From contig JBDOIT010000006.1 of the NCBI GenBank assembly GCA_047404135.1, positions 62,001 through 126,000 on the forward strand: a stretch of 64,000 nt of DNA, in the 5' to 3' direction. The first letter of the stretch is position 1; each line of letters opens with the position of its first letter. Below are positions 1 to 8,897 of the stretch, piece after piece. The translations under genes were made by a program, and so were the position numbers. The notes below the pieces were generated by a model. It was given only the letters and a program-made list of their open reading frames with translations, had not been told where the DNA came from and did no database searches. This stretch comes from JAHZKS01 sp047404135 (GTDB taxonomy: Bacteria > Pseudomonadota > Alphaproteobacteria > Rickettsiales > JABSSG01).

Positions 1-2882
1 GACATATCTCCTATACCCACAGACGTAAACTCATCCTTCTGGGGGTTGATACCAAGCTTTCCAAGATGCTCTGTTACAGATACCCAAGCACCTCTAGCCG
101 TAATCCCCATTTTCTTGTGATCGTACCCGTTTGCACCACCAGAAGCAAAGGCATCACCCATCCAAAAATTATATTCCCTTGCAACATCATTCGCTGTATC
201 AGAAAAAGTTGCAGTCCCCTTATCAGCTGCTACTACCAGATATGGATCATCCTCATCTTTACAAATAACTCCCTGAGGTTTGACTGTTTTACCCGACACA
301 AGATTATCTGTTATATCCAATAGCCCCCTTAAAAAGGTTTTATAACATCTAATACCAGCAGAGATAATCTCTTTTCTATCTTTAAACTTCTCTGAATCTT
401 TTACCAGAAACCCACCTTTTGCACCTTCTGGAACAATAATAGAATTTTTTGTGACCTGTGCCTTCATTAACCCCAGTACTTCTGTTCTATAATCTTCCAC
501 ACGATCAGACCACCTCAAACCACCTCTAGAAATTTTACCACCTCGTAAGTGGACCCCCTCCATCTTCACCGAGTATACAAAAATCTCTGTATGAGGTTTT
601 GGCAAGGGAAGATCATAGATATTTTTAGAGTCAAATTTAAACGAAACATAGTCTTTGGATTCTCCAGAAGATGAATTCTGAAAGAAATTTGTTCGTAAAG
701 TATTATTGATAAGCTCAAGCATCTTAGCTAAAACATGATCTTCAGAGCTATCCATCACTCTCATCATGCTATTTTTTATCTTCTTCTCTATAGCGCCTGC
801 AGAGTCTGCATCATGAGTACTAGGACAGAGTCTTGCGTAGAATAATTTCACTAATAATTCTGTAATAGCAGGATTTTTTACAAGAGTATTTCTGATGAAT
901 GCCTGGCTATAAATAAACTTGATTTGGAGCATATATCTACAATATGCGTCTATAAGGAATAGCTCCCTCCAAGTCAACCCTGCTCTTAAAGCTAGTTGGT
1001 TCAACAAATCATCTATTATCTTCTTCTTGAAAACCGCCTCTATTACACTCTCAATATTAGACTTAACATTTTCAGAAGAATATTTAGATTCAACCCATAA
1101 TGAAAAATCCTGTATTACCACAGGATCTAAATATGCCCCTGAATTAACATCAAATACATTTTCTTCTAAGGTACAAAAACCTAGATTCTGTATAATAGGC
1201 ATTACTTTATGTAGCCCAACTTTATCTCCTACATTATAAGTTTTAAGATTAAATGATTGAGATTTTCCAGGGTGACAACGCAAGTTAAATAAAGCATTGC
1301 CACTTGAACCAAGATTATTTATATGCTCTATATCCTCAACAGCCTCTTGAGCTGTGAATTTCAATTGGTAATTAGTTGGAAATGCTTTTTTATAATCATT
1401 GAACAACTGGCTGGTCATCCCTATGCCAAACCTTTTCTCAATAAAGACATCAAGCTTCTCATCCCATCTCTTGGTAACTTCATCAAGCTTCTGCTCTATC
1501 TTATGGATATCTGCACTAAGCTTCCTGTTATCAGAAACCTTCATAGAGATATGTATATACGCAAGACCCATTATTGAGAATCTCAAAGAGCTACGTATAA
1601 ATCTGCCTTTAATATTACTACTAATTACTGACTGCACCTTTTCTGTAATATCCGATGTTACACGGGATTTCGGGAAAAATATCAGAAGATTCATAAAAAC
1701 CTTACATCTATTTTCACGTGCAAAGAAAAGAACCCTAGGGTTATTCAACGATGACAAAATCATCATTGCCATCAAAAACAGTTCATCCTCAGAAAGCTGA
1801 AAAAGCTCGTCCCTAGGTAAAGTTTCTATTATGCTAAATAGCTCTTTCTGATTAAAGCCCTTGTTATTGAAACCCGCTTTCTTCACAACAGCTTCAACGC
1901 GAGACCTCAGTATAGGAATTTGAATTGCACTCTGATATTCAAGCCTGGTACTAAACAAACCTATAAACACCCTAGCTTTTTTAGGCTTATTACCCTCTCT
2001 GTGAACAACACATATATAGTCAAGATTTGACCTTCTATGCACTAAAGAAATTTCACGAATTTTTCCTATAACAACAGAACTATGGTTAGCTATAAAATTA
2101 TGTGAATCAAAAATATCCTTAACTAAAGAAGCTTGAAAATTTTCAGACTCTATTTTTAATACACCTAGAGTCTCACCCCTTACAGCCTCAACCTTCTTTT
2201 GGTCTTCCTTGAAAGAATATTCTCTGTACCCAGTAAAAGTAAAATTTTCATCTCGAACCCATTTGAAAAAATCTTTATTTTCATTATTTAGATCCGAATC
2301 AGCAAACCAGTCATTAGCCTCACTTAACTTCTTAAGCATATCCTGCCAATCGACACATGACGCCCTTACTAAAGACAGGATGTTTTCGATACTAGAAATA
2401 AATTTCTCCAAATACCCATCCTCTTTAAGTATGGATACCCTGACATATATAGCAGATTCGTTAGGGGTGTTATTTTCTTGAAATTTACGTATATCTTCTA
2501 GCTTTCCATCCTTATCACGATCCGAGGAAAACAAAGAATTTATTATATGCTTCGTTTTGTATTTTTGTTTATCTAAGAAGGCAGTAATTGAATCTACAAG
2601 GAATGGAATGTCATCATTGATGATAACTACGGTCACTTCTTCACCATCTGGCATAGGTTTTTCACCTAAAATCCTTACGAGGCTTTTCCCACCCTTCCTG
2701 TTTACAAAATTCTCATAAACAGAAGTAGCTATATTTGTAAATTCTTCAATACCGTAGCATTTTTTATCATCAATCGGTATATATGCGTAAAAAGAATCAA
2801 TAAATTTCTTGAATAGATCATCATTCTTATGTCTTTTAGCGCTGGATAAGATTTGTCGTTTTATATTACTATTTTCGAACAT
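1..2882 (-). CDS. gdhB: NAD-specific glutamate dehydrogenase, large bacterial type (N-terminal 960 residues, cut by window edge)
   Basis: Oxidative deamination of glutamate to 2-oxoglutarate with NAD, feeding the TCA cycle. The frame is open without a stop from ATG at 2882 to the window start. Family members are about 1,600 residues, so the C-terminal third or more lies outside. The N-terminal regulatory region is seen first, then the catalytic region: RGGLRWSDR near residue 786, a VPEGAKGG stretch near 820, and ADKGTATFSD near 884-896, all hallmark strings of this family. The gene is divergent from mnmE across 108 bp in which I see no convincing promoter. The reading frame was checked at both ends and in the middle and no frameshift was found. 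Identification is secure; the symbol follows Pseudomonas usage. Confidence 0.93.
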   Translation of the reverse strand, partial: MFENSNIKRQILSSAKRHKNDDLFKKFIDSFYAYIPIDDKKCYGIEEFTNIATSVYENFVNRKGGKSLVRILGEKPMPDGEEVTVVIINDDIPFLVDSITAFLDKQKYKTKHIINSLFSSDRDKDGKLEDIRKFQENNTPNESAIYVRVSILKEDGYLEKFISSIENILSLVRASCVDWQDMLKKLSEANDWFADSDLNNENKDFFKWVRDENFTFTGYREYSFKEDQKKVEAVRGETLGVLKIESENFQASLVKDIFDSHNFIANHSSVVIGKIREISLVHRRSNLDYICVVHREGNKPKKARVFIGLFSTRLEYQSAIQIPILRSRVEAVVKKAGFNNKGFNQKELFSIIETLPRDELFQLSEDELFLMAMMILSSLNNPRVLFFARENRCKVFMNLLIFFPKSRVTSDITEKVQSVISSNIKGRFIRSSLRFSIMGLAYIHISMKVSDNRKLSADIHKIEQKLDEVTKRWDEKLDVFIEKRFGIGMTSQLFNDYKKAFPTNYQLKFTAQEAVEDIEHINNLGSSGNALFNLRCHPGKSQSFNLKTYNVGDKVGLHKVMPIIQNLGFCTLEENVFDVNSGAYLDPVVIQDFSLWVESKYSSENVKSNIESVIEAVFKKKIIDDLLNQLALRAGLTWRELFLIDAYCRYMLQIKFIYSQAFIRNTLVKNPAITELLVKLFYARLCPSTHDADSAGAIEKKIKNSMMRVMDSSEDHVLAKMLELINNTLRTNFFQNSSSGESKDYVSFKFDSKNIYDLPLPKPHTEIFVYSVKMEGVHLRGGKISRGGLRWSDRVEDYRTEVLGLMKAQVTKNSIIVPEGAKGGFLVKDSEKFKDRKEIISAGIRCYKTFLRGLLDITDNLVSGKTVKPQGVICKDEDDPYLVVAADKGTATFSDTANDVAREYNFWMGDAFASGGANGYDHKKMGITARGAWVSVTEHLGKLGINPQKDEFTSVGIGDM

Positions 2883-2990
2883 TTGTGTTACAGTAGATGG
2901 CTTTCTAAGCTTTTTAAAATTACGTTACGCCTCACACAACAATATTCTATGAATGTTTAAGACAGTTAAATAATACATCATATCCATACT

Positions 2991-4343
2991 ATGTTCAATA
3001 ACGCGCAAAAAAATCTTAAAAATACAATATATTCCCCAGCATCTCCTATACAAAAATCTGGTATCATTGTCATAAGAATTTCAGGACCCGATGCAAAAAA
3101 AGTGTTTCTTAGCCTGGGCTGCTCCTCTCCAGAGCCACGAGAGGCAACACTACAATCCATATACCATCCAAACACAAAAGAACTTATCGATAAATGCATC
3201 TCTATATACTACAAAGCACCCAGAAGTTTTACAGGCGAAGATGTTTTGGAACTACACATACATGGAGGTAAAGCAGTATTAGATTTAACAATGGATGCAT
3301 TATCAAAAATACCAAATCTAAGAATTGCAGACCCAGGGGAATTCTCGATGAGAGCATTTCTAAATAATAAAATGGACCTCACTGAAGTTGAGGGACTGCA
3401 AGAACTCATAGACTCAGATACAAAAGCACAGCATAAACAAGCTCTGAAAAAACTATCCGGAGAGCTAAGCTTTACCTATGAAAATTGGAGAAAATCTTTA
3501 TTGAATATCCTTACGAGAGTTGAAGCTTCGATTGATTTTCCAGAGGAAGAAATTCCAGCGGATGTATTAAGGAACACTGACCTCAAAATAAAAGAAGTTA
3601 TAGATGGAATAAGTCTATATTTAGAAAATTCAAAAAAAGGAGAAAAATTATCTGAGGGATTATATATAGCAATTCTTGGGCCAACCAATGCTGGAAAATC
3701 ATCCCTGATAAATAAGATTTCTAAGAAGGACCTAGCAATTGTTTCAAGCATCGAAGGCACAACAAGAGATATAATAGAAATAGATTTAGATATCGCAGGA
3801 TATCCGGTTACCATTGCAGACACTGCAGGTCTTAGAGAAAGTGAGAACGAAATAGAAAACGAAGGAATCAGACGATCTATCGAAAAAGCAAAAACAGCAG
3901 ATCTAAAAATTATAATGCTAGATGGTAGCAAAGATTTTGCACAAGAAGAATCTGTAAAACTCGCTGGTGAAAACGACCTAATAGTAGTAAATAAAAAGGA
4001 TCTTATTACTTCAGAACTGCCCATTAAACTAGAAAACAAGAAGATCTTATACATCTCAATAAAAGAGAGTGAAGGAATAGAGCTACTTATGTCTCAGGTT
4101 ATAAATTTCACACAGGGTTTTTTTGTAAATACCGACAATACACCTATAATAACAAAACAAAGACATAGAGAAAACCTTTCCAAAGCTCTGGAATGCCTTC
4201 AAAACACAGATCTGAGTGCCGATATAGTGCTAGCAGCTGAAGAGCTACGATCTGCTGCTAACTACTTAGCTAGCATCACAGGAAGAATTGATGTAGAATC
4301 TTTATTAGGAGAAATTTTTTCAAGCTTTTGTATTGGTAAATGA
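2991..4343 (+). CDS. mnmE: tRNA modification GTPase MnmE (TrmE)
   Basis: With MnmG it makes the carboxymethylaminomethyl group at wobble uridine 34 of certain tRNAs. The 450 residues have the N-terminal tetrahydrofolate-binding domain (about 1-120), a helical domain, and an inserted G domain: G1 GPTNAGKS at 230-237, GTTRD at 256-260, DTAG at 277-280, and an NKKD motif. The protein ends in the canonical FCIGK with the conserved Cys. Full length for the family. It overlaps the next gene by 4 bp (ATGA), which suggests translational coupling in an mnmE-xerC-lgt operon. Confidence 0.97.
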   Translation: MFNNAQKNLKNTIYSPASPIQKSGIIVIRISGPDAKKVFLSLGCSSPEPREATLQSIYHPNTKELIDKCISIYYKAPRSFTGEDVLELHIHGGKAVLDLTMDALSKIPNLRIADPGEFSMRAFLNNKMDLTEVEGLQELIDSDTKAQHKQALKKLSGELSFTYENWRKSLLNILTRVEASIDFPEEEIPADVLRNTDLKIKEVIDGISLYLENSKKGEKLSEGLYIAILGPTNAGKSSLINKISKKDLAIVSSIEGTTRDIIEIDLDIAGYPVTIADTAGLRESENEIENEGIRRSIEKAKTADLKIIMLDGSKDFAQEESVKLAGENDLIVVNKKDLITSELPIKLENKKILYISIKESEGIELLMSQVINFTQGFFVNTDNTPIITKQRHRENLSKALECLQNTDLSADIVLAAEELRSAANYLASITGRIDVESLLGEIFSSFCIGK

Positions 4344-5266
4344 TAACTTTCGAATCTGACAGTTCCTTTAGAGAAATTTACAAGCGATGGTGTGGGTGGA
4401 TGCGAGACGAAAAACGCTATTCAAATCATACCACTATTTCTTACACAAAAGATCTAGGGATGTTCTTTTCATTCCTCAATAAACATTTCAACGATACTCT
4501 TGGGGCTAAAGACTTAGAAAAGGTTACCTTACAAGATATCAGAGCATGGCTTGCTACTCTAAAAAATAATGAATATAAAATATCGTCTTACGCTAGATAT
4601 TTAGCTGCAGTCCGGAATTTTTTTGGGTATTTGAAGAAATATGAAAATATAGATAATTCAAGTTCATTAAATCTCAAAATAAAGCGTAGGAATCAATCTA
4701 TTCCAAAAGATCTCTCTGAGGTTAATACACATTTAGTCCAAGAAGAATCCTTCAGTGTATCAAAAGATCTATGGACGCAGCTTCGTGATTTTGCTCTAAT
4801 CACTTTAATGTACGGGTGTGGGCTTCGCATCTCTGAGGCTTTATCAATCACAAAAAGTGACCTAAAAGGAGACTACTTAAATGTTGTAGGTAAAGGCAAT
4901 AAAACACGATCCATACCTATGTTAGACTCTGTAAAAGAACCAATCACTAAATATCTAGAACACTGCCCCTTTATGATTGCCCAAACATCACAAATATTTT
5001 TAGGCACAAGAGGAAAACCCTTAAATGTAAGCGTCTTTCAGAATCAGATAAGAAAAATACGAGCAAATCTAGGTTTGCCGCCATCGGTAACGCCGCACGC
5101 ATTCAGGCATAGCTTTGCAACGCATTTGCTTTCCAATGGCGCTGACTTAAGGTCCATACAAGAGTTATTAGGTCATAAAAATTTATCAACCACACAAATA
5201 TACACATCTGTTGACAACAAGAAGATTCTAGATGCATACAATAAAAGTCACCCAAGAAACTCATGA
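4340..5266 (+). CDS. xerC: Tyrosine recombinase XerC/XerD type
   Basis: Site-specific recombinase that resolves chromosome dimers at dif. The 308 residues hold an N-terminal SAM-like core-binding domain (about 10-105) and the catalytic domain. All catalytic residues are visible: R163 (in GCGLRISE), K185, H253 and R256 (in HAFRHSFATHLL), H279 (in LLGHKNLSTT) and nucleophile Y288. It overlaps mnmE and lgt by 4 bp on each side, so it is a housekeeping recombinase in an operon, not an integron or phage integrase. XerC versus XerD cannot be decided here; XerC is preferred from overall resemblance. Confidence 0.9.
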   Translation: MITFESDSSFREIYKRWCGWMRDEKRYSNHTTISYTKDLGMFFSFLNKHFNDTLGAKDLEKVTLQDIRAWLATLKNNEYKISSYARYLAAVRNFFGYLKKYENIDNSSSLNLKIKRRNQSIPKDLSEVNTHLVQEESFSVSKDLWTQLRDFALITLMYGCGLRISEALSITKSDLKGDYLNVVGKGNKTRSIPMLDSVKEPITKYLEHCPFMIAQTSQIFLGTRGKPLNVSVFQNQIRKIRANLGLPPSVTPHAFRHSFATHLLSNGADLRSIQELLGHKNLSTTQIYTSVDNKKILDAYNKSHPRNS

Positions 5267-6042
5267 TGCAATTTCCTTCTATAGACCCAATATTACTGCA
5301 AATTGGACCACTTCAAATAAGATGGTACTCACTTGCATATATAGCAGGGATTGCACTAGGTGTTTTTTACATAAAATTCTTATCCAAAAAATCCAAAATA
5401 AACCTCGGTAAAGACTTCATAGACGACTTCATATTATATTCCGTAATAGGCATAATAATAGGCGGGAGACTGGGCTATGTATTGCTATATGGACTCAATA
5501 AATATATCCATAACCCCCTCTCAATATTCAAGACCTGGGAAGGAGGAATGTCATTTCACGGAGGTTTGATTGGCTTTATAATTTCTATGATATTATTAGG
5601 AAAATCTAAAAAAATTAGCCATTGGAAAATACTCGATCTCTCCGCATGCGCAGCCCCTATAGGGATATTCTTTGGCAGAATAGCAAACTTCATAAATGGA
5701 GAATTATTTGGTAGAGTCAGTGATATAGACTGGGGAATGATATTTCCTTACGGAGGAACACTGCCGCGCCACCCAAGTCAAATATACGAAGCTCTTACAG
5801 AGGGACTCTTGTTGTTCATAATAATGAATATATTGTTCTTCAAATTTCATATATTCAAAATAGAAAAAAGATTATCTGCAATATTCGCAATCCTATATTC
5901 ATTCTTTAGAATAATAGTTGAATTTTTCAGAGAACCAGATGCAAGTATAGGATATATATTTAGATATCTAACTATGGGACAATTAGTCTCTTTTGCAATA
6001 ATGATTGTTGGAATATCAATGCTAAAAATTACAAAGCCTTAA
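5263..6042 (+). CDS. lgt: Prolipoprotein diacylglyceryl transferase
   Basis: Transfers diacylglycerol from phosphatidylglycerol to the lipobox cysteine of prolipoproteins in the inner membrane. The 259 residues form several membrane segments. The Lgt signature GRIANFINGELFGR lies at 138-151; MSFHGG at 96-101 carries the conserved His, and HPSQIYEA follows. Start is ATG 5263 or the adjacent ATG 5266; both overlap the xerC stop. It meets tsaC tail to tail with a 4 bp overlap. A client lipoprotein (the solute-binding protein at 31080-31829) is in this window. Confidence 0.96.
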   Translation: MMQFPSIDPILLQIGPLQIRWYSLAYIAGIALGVFYIKFLSKKSKINLGKDFIDDFILYSVIGIIIGGRLGYVLLYGLNKYIHNPLSIFKTWEGGMSFHGGLIGFIISMILLGKSKKISHWKILDLSACAAPIGIFFGRIANFINGELFGRVSDIDWGMIFPYGGTLPRHPSQIYEALTEGLLLFIIMNILFFKFHIFKIEKRLSAIFAILYSFFRIIVEFFREPDASIGYIFRYLTMGQLVSFAIMIVGISMLKITKP

Positions 6043-6662
6043 AGATCCTTCCAGTCTTTTTTTATCTCCCCAAAAGAAACCTCTCCTTCTCTAACAACCT
6101 TCAACTCGCCCTCTTCACCGAAAGAAAAGATCGTAGAAGATATACCAGAGCTTTTCTCTCCATCCATAACTAAATCTATTTCAGGCAACAAGTCCTTGTC
6201 TATCTCTCTAGCGCTTCCTGCGGCTTTTTTCCCAGATTTATTCACGCTAGTTGCTATTACTGCAAAGTCACATAGGTTTAAAATTTCTAATGCTACAGAA
6301 TGGTTTGGAATACGAAACCCCGTTCTACCTCCCTTCACAGCATAATCAGACACATTAAACCCTTCTTTAATCGGCAGAATATAGGTCACCGCACCAGGAG
6401 AGAATTTGGATATTAGATTCCTAGCCTTTTGTTCGATTTCTGCGTATTCATCAACGAATTCAACATTAGGCGCAAGAACTGCAAACACCTTACCTTCTGC
6501 TCTTCCTTTAATTTTATGTATTTTTTCTACCGCACTATGGTCATCCGCTCTGCAAGCTAGCGCGTATACCGTCTCTGTAGGAAACACAACAATACCTCCG
6601 CGCCCAAGAACATCGACGATTCTCTTCAGATTTTTTTGAGAATAAGAAACAATGTGAGACAT
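6039..6662 (-). CDS. tsaC: Threonylcarbamoyl-AMP synthase, Sua5/YciO/YrdC family
   Basis: First step of N6-threonylcarbamoyladenosine (t6A37) synthesis in tRNAs reading ANN codons. The 207 residues cover the YrdC domain: GGIVVFPTETVYALACRA near the N-terminus, then the basic HKIKGR string that binds threonine, bicarbonate and ATP, and SVNKSGKKAAGS later. There is no C-terminal Sua5 domain, so it is the short TsaC form. The start codon touches the atpC stop (TAG ATG), so it is almost certainly co-transcribed with atpC. Confidence 0.93.
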   Translation of the reverse strand: MSHIVSYSQKNLKRIVDVLGRGGIVVFPTETVYALACRADDHSAVEKIHKIKGRAEGKVFAVLAPNVEFVDEYAEIEQKARNLISKFSPGAVTYILPIKEGFNVSDYAVKGGRTGFRIPNHSVALEILNLCDFAVIATSVNKSGKKAAGSAREIDKDLLPEIDLVMDGEKSSGISSTIFSFGEEGELKVVREGEVSFGEIKKDWKDL

Positions 6663-7070
6663 CTATCGTTTATGCTGAGATACGTCAATAATAGTTTGCG
6701 CAAGCTTTGCTTTCGAAGCTATGGAAGATAAGATTTTTTTATCCCCTGATGACATAGCCTGATTCTCCAATTCCGATAAATCCTTTTGTGACTGAGATAC
6801 ATCCAGAGCTTTTACTGAACTAACCTTATCTACAAGGATAAATAATGCGTTATTATGAACCTTTCCAAACCCACCAAATGCAAATAATTCTTCGGTCACT
6901 CTGCCGCCTGAATAAACTTTTATCAAACCAGGAGCTATTTTAAAAATCATAGATATATGGTCCGGCAAAATACCCATCTTACCGTCTTCACCAGATAGCA
7001 CAACCATACTAGATTCCCCCTCAAATGAAGGCCCCGCAGGTGTAAGAATTTTTACAGATATATGACTCAT
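6663..7070 (-). CDS. atpC: ATP synthase F1 epsilon subunit
   Basis: Central-stalk subunit that binds gamma and inhibits ATP hydrolysis. The 135 residues begin with the typical beta-sandwich (ILTPAG, then GEDGKMGILPDHISM) and end with the helical hairpin. Normally atpC directly follows atpD. Here 1.8 kb and an opposite-strand gene (7447-8838) lie between them, and atpC instead sits head-on against tsaC with no gap. A good sigma-70 type promoter at 7105-7132 can drive it independently of the atp operon. Confidence 0.95.
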   Translation of the reverse strand: MSHISVKILTPAGPSFEGESSMVVLSGEDGKMGILPDHISMIFKIAPGLIKVYSGGRVTEELFAFGGFGKVHNNALFILVDKVSSVKALDVSQSQKDLSELENQAMSSGDKKILSSIASKAKLAQTIIDVSQHKR

Positions 7071-7104
7071 CTTTTGCCAACTTTGTGTTATAGCACATAC
7101 GGCA

Positions 7105-7132
7105 ATTATATAGCCTTATAATGTTATTACAA
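7105..7132 (-). promoter_or_regulatory. Promoter for atpC-tsaC
   Basis: On the minus strand, -35 TTGTAA (7127-7132), a 16 bp spacer, and a perfect -10 TATAAT (7105-7110), 35 bp upstream of the atpC start. It explains how atpC is transcribed although cut off from atpD. Confidence 0.65.
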
Positions 7133-7197
7133 GAGCACAAACACTACACACTTGAATCAATCAGTAAAAGCAAAGGATTTTAGATAAAACTCGGGAC

Positions 7198-7275
7198 ATG
7201 ATAATAGATTTCTCACATGGGGATGGAGACATCAATGAATCTGATGTAAATGGTTCACAAACAGAAGAACTATAA
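7198..7275 (+). CDS. Possible 25-residue small ORF
   Basis: ATG at 7198 opens a 25-codon acidic frame ending in TEEL at TAA 7273-7275. No good Shine-Dalgarno is seen (GGGAC just before the ATG). The neighbouring orphan protein ends in TDEL, so this could be a remnant of a related C-terminus, but four residues prove nothing. It may well be chance; no function is proposed. Confidence 0.15.
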   Translation: MIIDFSHGDGDINESDVNGSQTEEL

Positions 7276-7446
7276 CCCCCTACAAGGATTTTCTGCTCAT
7301 CTGTTTCAATATAGATCCTCAATAATAAATTATTATTTTACAATGCCAAAAAAACACCTACATTACAAAAGTCTTAATTTTAAGTAGACAATTGAAGGGA
7401 ACTCAGTTAATATTAGTGAATATATTAGGGCAAATTGAGGCATCAT

Positions 7447-8838
7447 ATGGATCAAGAAAGAGAGGATAGTAGCATAGAAGATATATACCAGAAGATAACT
7501 CATCAAGTTGTAGGTGGAATTCAATATTTACGCGGAGAGCTGATAGATGACACGCTACCATTACTTGATCAGCAATCTAAACTTTCACAATATCTATCAA
7601 TATCAGAAGGATTTAAGCAATTAGTATCTGGAGATTTTGCAAAAATAAAAATAGATTCAGGGTACCGCAGCTCTGTATTTCAACGTGGAAATGCGAGAGA
7701 AATAGCAGCACAAAATGCCAAGATAAAGCAAGCTCTCGATTCTTACATAAAGGCTAATGTGTTATCCGAAAGATCTTTTAATGGAATCGAAGAGGACGGA
7801 CTTTTACTAGCAAAAACCTTCTTGAACTGCTTTGCACATCCCTCTGGACTTTATCCCAAATCAGACGATGTTAACTATGGCGGCGCTTTTGTTGACTTTT
7901 CTTTTTACAACAGCGCACTATTAGAATCAGCAAAGATTGACGGCTCCAATTTTCAAGACTTGGCTAGAATGCACACCGAATTTTTACTTGACTCAGATCA
8001 AAGACACTTGATTCCAGAAGACCAGCACGTCCTCATCCCGACCCTTATAAAGGATATGCAGGAGGAGATACGACTAGAGACACCACAAAGACTAGACGGC
8101 GAATATCAACAGCAAGTGATAGTACAAGCAGAGCAGCAGAGAGTTGCAGAGCAAGCAGAGCAGCAGAGAGTTGCAGAGCAAGCAGAGCAGCAGAGAGTTG
8201 CAGAGCAAGCAGAGCAGCAGAGAGTTGCAGCGGAACAAGAGAAGCAAAACTACTTAAGCAACGAAAAGGCAGCAATCTACTCTCTACAGCACACAAACTC
8301 TTTTGTGAGCTTAACTAATAAAATTTCATCGTCTGCATTTGGGATAGATGAGCTTGTTGACAAAGATTTAGTCAACTATTTTACTAGCACCTTACAACTA
8401 GGTCTGAGTTTAGATTATGCACGGCTAGGAGGAGATAATAGTTACTCCACAGTACTAGCGTCTTCTATTAACCTTATAGATAAGACTACAAATTTGTTTG
8501 ATTTTGAAAATCAGCTTACAAAATGTTTCGCCAAAGTCGCTGCATCATCAATATTAACTGCAGCAGTACTTACCCCACTTGCAGGTGCCAGAGAGGCACT
8601 TATATCATCTACTCTATGCATAACCCCTAAGGCCTCAATAATAGGAATGTACTCTCCTGCAACAAACCTCATTATAGACACACACAGTACTGTAGCTGAA
8701 AAAATTACCGACGTGGTAAGAATTGTCGATTCATTCACAGACGACTCAGTAGTGGTGCAGTATTTAAGCGAGCATATAGAGTCTATGAAAGATTCAACTA
8801 TAGGAGCACTAGGCTACTCTTACACAGACGAACTATAA
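7447..8838 (+). CDS. Orphan protein with coiled Gln/Ala repeat, inserted between atpD and atpC
   Basis: Not recognised. ATG 7447 is preferred over the in-frame TTG at 7435 because an AGG (7438-7440) sits six bases before the ATG; this gives 463 residues. There is no signal peptide. Residues about 1-220 look globular and mostly helical. About 226-265 is a run of nine-residue repeats (AEQQRVAEQ) predicted to be coiled coil, encoded by a 27 bp tandem repeat at 8125-8230. Residues 265-463 include a small hydrophobic stretch rich in Ala, Ser and Leu, and the end is YTDEL. It lies on the opposite strand to the ATP synthase genes it interrupts and ends in its own terminator. It could be a secreted effector or a lineage-specific structural protein; neither is shown. 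Confidence 0.75.
   Translation: MDQEREDSSIEDIYQKITHQVVGGIQYLRGELIDDTLPLLDQQSKLSQYLSISEGFKQLVSGDFAKIKIDSGYRSSVFQRGNAREIAAQNAKIKQALDSYIKANVLSERSFNGIEEDGLLLAKTFLNCFAHPSGLYPKSDDVNYGGAFVDFSFYNSALLESAKIDGSNFQDLARMHTEFLLDSDQRHLIPEDQHVLIPTLIKDMQEEIRLETPQRLDGEYQQQVIVQAEQQRVAEQAEQQRVAEQAEQQRVAEQAEQQRVAAEQEKQNYLSNEKAAIYSLQHTNSFVSLTNKISSSAFGIDELVDKDLVNYFTSTLQLGLSLDYARLGGDNSYSTVLASSINLIDKTTNLFDFENQLTKCFAKVAASSILTAAVLTPLAGAREALISSTLCITPKASIIGMYSPATNLIIDTHSTVAEKITDVVRIVDSFTDDSVVVQYLSEHIESMKDSTIGALGYSYTDEL
8125..8230 (+). repeat. 27 bp tandem repeat, nearly four copies, inside the orphan CDS
   Basis: Copies start at 8125, 8152, 8179 and 8206. The first three appear identical and the fourth is cut short near 8230. 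The unit is nine codons, so copy-number change keeps frame. Identity at DNA level implies recent expansion or homogenisation. Confidence 0.95.
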
Positions 8839-8866
8839 GCAATAATGACTTATAGCAGACAAAAGA

Positions 8867-8892
8867 AGAGGTTAGGAATAGCCTCTCTTTTT
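8867..8892 (+). terminator. Rho-independent terminator, possibly bidirectional
   Basis: Seven-pair stem AGAGGTT / AGCCTCT (one G-U pair) with a 6-base loop, followed by CTTTTT on the plus strand. It sits 29 bp after the orphan gene stop. Read on the minus strand it follows the atpD stop and has a weaker T-rich tail, so it may end both convergent transcripts. Confidence 0.6.
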
Positions 8893-8897
8893 GTTAT

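Larger units (their letters stand above)
7071..7446. other. 376 bp intergenic region, divergent start of atpC and the orphan gene
   Basis: No protein-coding gene with family support is seen. It holds the atpC promoter (7105-7132, minus strand), a 25-codon ATG-to-stop frame on the plus strand (7198-7275), and the Shine-Dalgarno of the gene at 7447. The sequence just before the orphan gene has TTGAAG near 7392 but no well-spaced -10, so its promoter is unresolved. Confidence 0.6.

Noticed and set aside
919..2481. Plus-strand open frames at 919-1239, 1323-1577, 1399-1800 and 2209-2481
   Set aside because: They lie antisense to the intact glutamate dehydrogenase frame and have no family features or ribosome binding sites.
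8125..8230. CRISPR-like array
   Set aside because: The repeats are contiguous without spacers and in frame within a CDS.
8045..8296. Leu/Ala-repeat frame on the minus strand
   Set aside because: It is the reverse reading of the 27 bp repeat in the orphan gene.
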